Source of the DNA: Veillonella sp.
Lineage (GTDB): Bacteria > Bacillota > Negativicutes > Veillonellales > Veillonellaceae
Length of the DNA stretch: 5,957 nt
Direction: 5' to 3'
NCBI GenBank assembly: GCA_022737715.1
Contig: JAIITD010000101.1
Location: forward strand, 1-5,957
Position numbers and translations under genes: made by a program. This document shows positions 1 to 5,100 of this stretch, piece after piece (within the stretch, counting starts at the first letter, position 1; each line of letters opens with the position of its first letter). The notes beneath the pieces are model-generated. The model did not search any database. It was not told the origin of the DNA and was given only the letters and a program-made list of their open reading frames with translations.

Positions 1-5
1 TGGTT

Positions 6-26
6 GGTTTTGACTTTGTCAAAACC
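6..26 (-). other. 9-bp hairpin near the start of 16S
   Basis: GGTTTTGAC (6-14) pairs perfectly with GTCAAAACC (18-26) around a 3-nt loop. It is the last structure visible before the window ends. I see no 16S sequence (no AGAGTTTGATC), so the gene must start left of position 1. This may be a processing stem of the precursor. Confidence 0.55.
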
Positions 27-43
27 CGCACTCTGGCATATGT

Positions 44-59
44 TCAATCATATGATTGA
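44..59. other. 16-bp perfect palindrome in the rRNA leader
   Basis: TCAATCATATGATTGA is fully self-complementary. It lies between boxA and the left-edge hairpin. It may be part of the pre-16S processing structure or may only reflect local folding. Confidence 0.5.
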
Positions 60-70
60 TTACCTATCAT

Positions 71-90
71 TGTTCAGTTTTCAAAGATCT
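71..90 (-). promoter_or_regulatory. boxA-type rRNA antitermination site
   Basis: On the minus strand the sequence reads AGATCTTTGAAAACTGAACA. The TCTTTGAAAACT core is the boxA form found in Firmicutes rRNA leaders and spacers, where NusB and NusE bind the RNA and prevent premature termination. Its position about 70-90 nt into the P2 transcript fits a 16S leader. A 16S-23S spacer is excluded by the promoters just upstream. Confidence 0.8.
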
Positions 91-93
91 GTA

Positions 94-155
94 CCAGTTA
101 GACTAGATTTTATCTAGCTCCGAAGCACTTTCGTTCGAAGTGTTTTACCAACTGG
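94..155 (-). other. Three-way-junction leader structure after P2
   Basis: CCAGTT (94-99) and AACTGG (150-155) close a domain holding two hairpins. One is CTAGAT/ATCTAG at 103-108/112-117. The other is AAGCACTT (123-130) with AAGTGTTT (138-145), containing one G-U pair. It starts at about the first transcribed bases of P2 and ends just before boxA. Folded 5' leaders of this kind are typical of precursor rRNA. Confidence 0.65.
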
Positions 156-165
156 CGACTAGATT

Positions 166-194
166 ATAATAACATGTTGACCATTTAGTGTCAA
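166..194 (-). promoter_or_regulatory. Main rRNA promoter P2
   Basis: On the minus strand a perfect TTGACA (189-194) is followed after exactly 17 bp by TATTAT (166-171). An overlapping TATAAT lies at 163-168 with 20-bp spacing. Upstream, 195-222 is A-rich (CTAAAAAAGATTATAAAAAG) and fits an UP element. The predicted start is about 158-160. The near-consensus boxes and the boxA in the transcript identify a stable-RNA promoter. Confidence 0.85.
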
Positions 195-211
195 GCACTT
201 TTTATAATCTT

Positions 212-265
212 TTTTAGAATTTTGTAATCACCTCTATGTAAGGGATTTACATAAAAATTCTAAAA
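212..265. other. Long compound inverted repeat between P1 and P2
   Basis: TTTTAGAATTTT (212-223) is a perfect 12-bp complement of AAAATTCTAAAA (254-265). An inner 7-bp stem, TATGTAA (235-241) with TTACATA (247-253), stacks directly against it, leaving 224-234 unpaired on one side. It lies just upstream of the P2 A/T-rich region. Neither strand has a proper T-run after it, so it is not a clear terminator. Confidence 0.65.
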
Positions 266-280
266 CAAATAACAAAGAAT

Positions 281-295
281 CTAGATATCATCTAG
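281..295 (-). other. CTAGAT/ATCTAG hairpin downstream of P1
   Basis: CTAGAT (281-286) and ATCTAG (290-295) flank a 3-nt loop. The same arms and loop length recur at 103-117 downstream of P2. On the minus strand it is followed at once by ATTCTTTG (273-280), which resembles the start of the boxA at 71-90. Confidence 0.55.
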
Positions 296-312
296 TGTTT
301 CCTCATTAAGAA

Positions 313-332
313 ACAGTCGCCTCAACGACTGT
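313..332 (-). other. Hairpin at the predicted P1 transcript 5' end
   Basis: ACAGTCG (313-319) pairs with CGACTGT (326-332) around a 6-nt loop. The predicted P1 start falls at its first base, so the P1 transcript would begin with a stem, which could protect its 5' end. The short TTCTT after the stem on the minus strand is too weak to call a terminator. Confidence 0.6.
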
Positions 333-338
333 ATGGTT

Positions 339-367
339 ATTATAGTACAAACAAGAGATGCGCGCAA
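339..367 (-). promoter_or_regulatory. Upstream rRNA promoter P1
   Basis: On the minus strand, TTGCGC (362-367) is followed after 17 bp by a perfect TATAAT (339-344). The -35 box matches only the TTG of the consensus. It is backed by a strongly A/T-rich stretch, CAAATTTTTTAAAATTA (372-388), that resembles an rRNA UP element. The predicted start is about 332-333, immediately before a hairpin. Tandem promoters are usual for rRNA operons. Confidence 0.65.
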
Positions 368-371
368 GCCC

Positions 372-408
372 TAATTTTAAAAAATTTGAAACTTTTTTCA
401 CCTTTTCT
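372..408 (-). promoter_or_regulatory. UP-element-like A/T tract upstream of P1
   Basis: On the minus strand the bases before the P1 -35 box include GAAAAAAGTTTC followed by AAATTTTTTAAAA. This resembles the AAA-(A/T)-TTTT-AAA pattern that the alpha subunit of RNA polymerase binds at rRNA promoters. A UP element would compensate for the weak -35 box. Confidence 0.5.
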
Positions 409-426
409 GTATAGTGTATTTATTTA

Positions 427-530
427 TTTCCAATCTACTATATGTAGTATGAGACTCTGTTGATATAGGTAATTCTATAGACTATAAGTACAATATATGC
501 CATTCCAGTAATTTGTACTAGTTATATCTA
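427..530. repeat. Probable decayed repeat units at the array's left edge
   Basis: The palindromic segment ctactatatgtagtat (435-450) aligns through gtagtat with the unit at 531 at an offset of 104 bp, two periods. actataagtaca at 481-492 matches 10 of 12 bases of the usual opening acaattagtaca. These look like two worn units in roughly the same register. The evidence is short matches only. Confidence 0.4.
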
Positions 531-1080
531 CTAAATACTACAGACCTGTAGTATCTCACGGGAGGTCATACAACTACCTTTTTACAATTAGTACAGGCCT
601 GTTCTATTTCTCAAGGGACCATGCAACATCCCCCTACAATTAGTACACGCCTATTCTATTTTTCAAGGGACCATACAACACCCTCCTACAATTAGTACAC
701 GCCTGTTCTATTTTTCAAGGGACTATGCAACACCCTTCTTATAATTAGTACAGGCCTGTTCTATTTCTCAACAGACCACACACATACCTTCCTACAATTA
801 CTACAGGCCTGTTCTATTTCTCAAGGGACCATACAACATCCCCCTACAATTAGTACAGACCTGTTCTATTTTTCAAGGGACCATACAACACCCTCCTACA
901 ATTAGTACAGGCCTGTTCTATCTCTCAAAGGGCCATGCAACACCCTTCTCATAATTAGTACACGCCTGTTCTATTTCACAGAGAGCCATGCAACACCCTT
1001 CTTACAATTAGTACAGGCCTATTCTATCTCATAAGAGACCATGAAATGCCTCCTCTGCGATTAATACAGGCCTGTAGTAA
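531..1080. repeat. Array of eleven 52/53-bp palindrome-centred direct repeats
   Basis: Units start at 531, 584, 636, 688, 741, 794, 846, 898, 951, 1004 and 1057, with steps of 52 or 53 only. A typical unit opens with acaattagta, runs into the palindrome ACAGGCCTGT, continues with tctatttctcaaggga, and ends with a C/T-rich caacaccctcct. The palindrome is perfect in the units at 584, 741, 794, 898 and 1057. One-or-two-base variants (ACAGACCTGT, ACACGCCTGT, ACAGGCCTAT, ACACGCCTAT) occupy the others. The outermost units carry extended palindromes: TACTACAGacCTGTAGTA at 537-554 and TACAGGCCTGTA at 1065-1076. There is no unique spacer between units, so it is not CRISPR, and the 52/53 step excludes a coding repeat. 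No gene lies within. Function is unknown; a DNA-binding array is the most natural reading. Confidence 0.93.
584..1003. repeat. 210-bp higher-order tandem repeat (two copies)
   Basis: Units 584-793 and 794-1003 correspond pairwise at exactly 210 bp (584/794, 636/846, 688/898, 741/951). Unit endings show the pairing: 'catccccct' in 584 and 794, 'caccctcct' in 636 and 846, 'acacccttct' in 688 and 898, and 'ataatta' openings in 741 and 951. The array therefore grew at least once by duplication of a four-unit block. Confidence 0.85.
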
Positions 1081-1137
1081 TTTGAAATCTCTATATAATA
1101 CTATAATATACATCTTCCTTCATTTTTTAATTCTATA

Positions 1138-1174
1138 TAAAACAAATGACGCCACCCACAAGGGTGGCGTCATT
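1138..1174 (-). terminator. Intrinsic terminator of the adhesin/small-protein operon
   Basis: A perfect 13-bp stem, AATGACGCCACCC (1145-1157) with GGGTGGCGTCATT (1162-1174), encloses a 4-nt loop. Reading leftward, the stem is followed by TGTTTTATATAG, a U-rich tail. The plus strand has only CGTATAAGG after the stem, so it works for the minus strand. It ends transcription 113 bp past the small protein's stop and about 780 bp before the first rRNA promoter. Confidence 0.9.
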
Positions 1175-1193
1175 CGTATAAGGATTATTTGTG

Positions 1194-1253
1194 CCCTAGT
1201 TAGGGGTTCTAGGGTATATACGGCCCCTATATTAGCATATGAGGGGCCATATA
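1194..1253. other. Two hairpins in the 3' untranslated region
   Basis: Between the stop codon at 1288 and the terminator lie two inverted repeats. GGCCCCT (1222-1228) pairs with AGGGGCC (1242-1248); the stem extends inward by ATAT/ATAT (1229-1232, 1237-1240, with G1241 bulged) and outward by TATA/TATA (1217-1220, 1250-1253). CCCTAG (1194-1199) pairs with CTAGGG (1209-1214). Neither is followed by a T-run on the minus strand. Together with the terminator they give the transcript a strongly folded 3' end. Confidence 0.55.
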
Positions 1254-1287
1254 ATTTCATTTAAAAGATATACGGATAGCAGCAATC

Positions 1288-2088
1288 TTATTGTTGAATT
1301 GCTTTACGCAAATCAATTGTATGAGGAGCGGAAGGTTCCACTGGCTCATTGATCGCTTTGCGAAGGTCTACTACGTGTTCTTCAGCTGCAGTAGGTTCTT
1401 CACTTGCTTTGTTTTTAACAGTTTCTTTAGCTGCGTACCAAATTGTTTCATTCATCATGTGACGAAGGTCTTCGTTGTTCACATGTTCTTGATCTTGCGC
1501 CATGATATCCAAGATTGCGTCTTCCAAAGCTTGAGATTCGTCATTGGTCATAGGACCGCCGATTTCTTTTTGTCTTTGAACGACTGCATTGATTTGGTCT
1601 ACCATGCCACGCAATACGTTAAATCCGTAGCTATTTACGAAACCATCTTTTTCATTGTATTTTGGCATATCAAAGAATTCGTATTCATTTTTGTTACGGT
1701 TTTCACCATTCCAGTTGAATGCGACTTCAAAGCCATGGACACGTCCCAAGGAATGTGTGCGGAAATAGTCCGCATAGTTATGTTTATCCTTGGAATGTAA
1801 CCATTTACTTTCAGCCTTTGTCAATTGTTCATGATTGTCATGTTTAACCTTAGCTTTAGTATAGTTAACTTCAGCATTTTGCCATGCTTGTACAAATGTA
1901 TGAAGGGCTTGTACTGTTTGTGGGCTAGCCACAGGAACGAGTACAACAGAGCCTGTAGTTGGTGTAGAAGCAGGGTTAGGCAAAATCAAATTATCATCAT
2001 ATGTTGGTGAGCCAGCAGCATATCCTGTAATGGATGCAGCGCTCATAAGTGCTGCCGCTGTGAAAGCAAGCATTGTAGATTTTTTCAT
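1288..2088 (-). CDS. Exported protein of unknown function, adhesin-linked
   Basis: The protein has 266 residues from the ATG with a good ribosome-binding site (272 from the upstream ATG at 2106). I do not recognise the family. The N-terminus MKKSTMLAFTAAALMSAAS is a clear Sec signal peptide, with likely cleavage after TGYA or TGYAA (residues 24/25). There is no cysteine, so it is not a lipoprotein and has no disulfides. The mature part has a Pro/Thr-rich start (about 33-56), then a charged, probably helical and globular region (about 57-225) with aromatic motifs such as HGFEVAFNWNGENRN and NEYEFFDMPKY. An E/P/A-rich tail carries a duplicated motif, EHVVDLRKAI (237-246) and PHTIDLRKAI (255-264), the second two residues from the end. 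It follows the adhesin by 76 nt on the same strand and is followed by a terminator, so the two are probably co-transcribed. A periplasmic or surface partner of the adhesin is possible; this rests on context only. Confidence 0.88.
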   Translation of the reverse strand: MKKSTMLAFTAAALMSAASITGYAAGSPTYDDNLILPNPASTPTTGSVVLVPVASPQTVQALHTFVQAWQNAEVNYTKAKVKHDNHEQLTKAESKWLHSKDKHNYADYFRTHSLGRVHGFEVAFNWNGENRNKNEYEFFDMPKYNEKDGFVNSYGFNVLRGMVDQINAVVQRQKEIGGPMTNDESQALEDAILDIMAQDQEHVNNEDLRHMMNETIWYAAKETVKNKASEEPTAAEEHVVDLRKAINEPVEPSAPHTIDLRKAIQQ

Positions 2089-2094
2089 ATCTAT

Positions 2095-2100
2095 TCCTCT
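2095..2100 (-). promoter_or_regulatory. Ribosome-binding site of the small exported protein
   Basis: On the minus strand, AGAGGA lies 6 nt upstream of the ATG at 2086-2088. The in-frame ATG at 2104-2106 has no comparable purine motif before it (ctaatattcgaca). A start at 2106 would also put MKRGID ahead of an otherwise standard MKK signal peptide. This favours the start at 2088. Confidence 0.8.
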
Positions 2101-2121
2101 TTTCATTGTCGAATATTAGCG

Positions 2122-2154
2122 ATGGTAGGGGATTCAAGGAGAATCCCCATCCAT
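2122..2154 (-). promoter_or_regulatory. Intercistronic hairpin between the adhesin and the small protein
   Basis: GGGGATTC (2128-2135) pairs perfectly with GAATCCCC (2141-2148) around a 5-nt loop. A further 4 bp (2122-2125 with 2151-2154) close it beyond a 2x2 internal loop. On the minus strand no T-run follows the stem, so it does not look like a complete intrinsic terminator. It begins 10 bp past the adhesin stop and ends before the ribosome-binding site of the next gene. It could be an mRNA 3'-end stabiliser or processing site that sets the ratio of the two products (inference). Confidence 0.6.
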
Positions 2155-2164
2155 GTGTATCTTA

Positions 2165-5100
2165 TTACATACCTAATTTAGCCATCATAGCAGCCATTTG
2201 AGATTTCAATTGGTCTACTTCGCTTTGTAAGCCTGCATTTTGAGCCTTAATTTGTTCATTTTCAGCTTTCAAATCAGATACTTCGCCTTTTAATCCGGCA
2301 TTTTGTGCTTTCATAGAAGCCACTTCAGTTTGCATTGCATATGTAGAGCTGATAGGACCCTTACGGTAACGATCTGCTACAGCAGCTTCGCTATCGCGGT
2401 TGCCAACCTTCCAAGTTACACCAGCGTTAGCCATCATATGGCCGTTGCCGCCAGCCCAGGACACGCCTGCATGGAACATTGTGGATTCGTTCTTGTAATG
2501 AGCTACGCCCAATGCCAATGCGGAGTTACCACGGTAGTTACCATAACCAGCCATGATTTGAGTTGGTTCCATTGGATCGTATTGGATAGGTTTCAATGCG
2601 GACAATGCAGCAGATTGTGCACCTACATGGCCGATTTCTTCACCCAATTTATCTACGCGAGGGTCAGCTGCAGGGTTAACATGTAAATCGTATTCATGTT
2701 TGTTAGGATCTGTGCTTAGATCAGTAACGCGTACAGTGCCATCAGTAGACTTAACAGTTGTTAAGGAATCGCGCAATTGGTTAACGTTTACGCCATCAGT
2801 ACCATCGATACCAGGTGCAAGGTTAACGATGCGGTTGCCAGTCATGCTGAGATTACCACCATGAACTTCAAAAGCTGGAGTTACAGCAGCATCACGGTCG
2901 TATTTATTACCGCCTGGGTTAGCATTGATGCGAAGAGTTGCACCACCATTGCTGATAGAGTTGATTTCAGTCAAGTCATGAGCCAAGCTGTAAGTGATGG
3001 AGTTATCAAGTTTATCATCACCATCAACATGTTTGCGTTCTACAACCATGTTGTCGCCAGCAATATATTGAGTACCTTTATTAACTTTTTCAGGGTTTTT
3101 AAGGCCTTTAGCCACACCAGAACCTTCAGTACCAACACCAGCATAAACTTTCGCGCCAGAAAGATCAGCGTTTACAGTGTATGTTTTTTGACCAGTTGCG
3201 TTATCAGTTGCTTCATCAACGGATACGTTTTGACCAGCTTTTACGATTGTGCCAAGGCCAGTGATAACCTTTTTACCTTCGTTAGTAATGTTGGACAAAT
3301 CTTGACGTGCGATACCGGAAATAGTTGCTTTCACAGGGTTGCCGTGTTCGTCAACTAATTGTTTACCAGAACCATCAACATATGTCATTTCAACAGTACC
3401 GTTTTGGCTAACTTCGTAGTTACCGTCTTTGATACGAGTATCGTTAGCTTTGGAGATACGTTTGATGTCGCCAATGTTAGCGCCATTGGAATCTACATCG
3501 CCACCAGATTTCACGTTGTGAATTTGTTGGCCACCCATATCAACATTGTTCTTAGTGATAGTAGGACCACCAGTGATAGTCAAACCATCATTGTTAACTA
3601 CTGTGTCACCAATTGTTACGGAACCGTTTGGAGTCAAGTCGATGTTGTTATTCAATGCGAATTCTACTTTTGCACCATCACCAGTGTTAGTTTGTTTAAC
3701 AGTGAGGTTCTTACCACCAGAGAATTCCACAGTTTTACCATCAGTGATGTTTTTAGCTGTTTTATCAGAATCGCTAGTTGTATTACCAGTAGATTTAACA
3801 TTGAAGCCGTTCATAGTACCAACGCCGTCAGCACTAATTGTCATCTTACCAGCTGCATCTGTAGAAACTTTGATGTGATTGCCGCCTACTACATTAACTT
3901 TGCCGCCTACAGGTTTAACGTCTGTGCCATTAGCTTGGATAGTCCAGATATCATCTAAGTTAGCTACTTGTTTAGTGCCGTTCTTAGTTGTGTACTCGAT
4001 ACGATCATTACCTGCATTGTAGTTAATAGTTGTATGAGATGTTGGGCTACCTAAGTGGATTGTGTTAGTTTGAACGCTGTTAAGCTCTTTCAAATCTTTA
4101 TCCAATGCGAATTCGTAAGTTTGTTCTTCGCCGTTTACAGTTTGTTTTACGTTCAAGTTTTTGCCTGCGCCGTAATTTACAGTGCTACCAGGTTTAACGA
4201 TTGTTGCTGTGGATGTACCTACTACATTGCCTGTTGCATTTGCTTTCCAACCGGAGTTGTTAATTGTATCAACTACAGTTTTAACTGTGGCGATACCATC
4301 TTTGCCATCTACGCCTGGTTTGCCGTCTGTACCTTGTTTAATGTTACCAAGGTTAACGTCATATTTAACTTGACCATTTGCATCAACGGAAGCAGATGTG
4401 TAGTTACCATCAACGAAATTCAAACCTTTAGACAATTTAACGGATTGAGTATTAGTGCCGTTAGCAGAGTATTTCAATTCTGCATCGCCAAGGTTAACGC
4501 CAGTAGCACTTACCTTATAGATTGTTTGACCGTCAGCACCAGTACGGGATGTTACTCTTACGTTATCCCCTTCTTCAACCTCTGTCTTAGCAGATTTCAA
4601 TTGTTTTACGTTAACTGCATCAGTATCGTTTACGCCAGCTTTCACATTAGTGATATTATAACCACCAACATTTACATTGCCGCCATCGAATTTGAATTCG
4701 TTACCGCCGATTGTGAAAGTAGCAGGGCCACCGTTCTTAATCGTATTGATGTTATTCAAGTCCTTAGCCAAACCAATGTTGATTTCGCTGTTGCCATCAG
4801 CACCTTGAGTGATGCTTGTTTTGATGTTAGAGGAATCGTATTCGGAATCAGCTTTAGCGCCTGTACCTTTAACAGTTACTTTGGAGCCAAGTTTATTTTT
4901 CTTTTCGCCACCGGAGTTAGCGTCGAAACGTAAACCGTCGTCCAATGTAGCTACTTCATGTTTATTGTTGTCATGATCTTCATAAACGATGCGAGTTACA
5001 CCATCAGCGCCTTTTTCGCCCTTCATAGTAAGACCGTCTTTGCCGTCCTTACCATTTAAGCCGATGGAGCCGTCTTTACCGTTGATAACAACGGAGGAAC

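Noticed and set aside
1..60. Start of the 16S rRNA gene inside the window
   Set aside because: No AGAGTTTGATC-like sequence is present on the minus strand; the region is still leader.
531..1080. CRISPR array
   Set aside because: The whole 52/53-bp unit repeats; there are no unique spacers of constant length and no cas genes in the window.
531..1080. Plasmid-type iterons and a replication origin
   Set aside because: No replication gene or A/T-rich unwinding region with DnaA boxes is seen, and units are longer than the usual iteron of about 20 bp. Binding-array function remains open.
1217..1253. GGCCCCT/AGGGGCC hairpin as the operon terminator
   Set aside because: No T-run follows on the minus strand; the stem at 1145-1174 has both a longer stem and a U-rich tail.
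1046..1264. Plus-strand open frame of 72 codons
   Set aside because: It starts inside the last repeat units, crosses the terminator stem and ends in the 3' hairpins. It has no ribosome-binding site and no protein-like composition.
1291..1800. Plus-strand open frame of 169 codons opposite the small exported protein
   Set aside because: The minus-strand gene has a signal peptide, a ribosome-binding site and a downstream terminator. The opposite frame has none of these.
2104..2106. Upstream ATG as start of the small exported protein
   Set aside because: It lacks a ribosome-binding site, whereas the ATG six codons later has AGAGGA at ideal spacing and begins a typical MKK signal peptide.
4055..4933. 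Plus-strand open frame of 292 codons opposite the adhesin (and similar ones at 3359-3958, 2777-3358, 5288-5827)
   Set aside because: They are antisense to a clearly coding, repetitive Gly/Asn/Val-rich gene whose codon pattern keeps the opposite frame open. Their translations are rich in Cys, Ile and Phe with no domain, and they mirror the duplicated modules.
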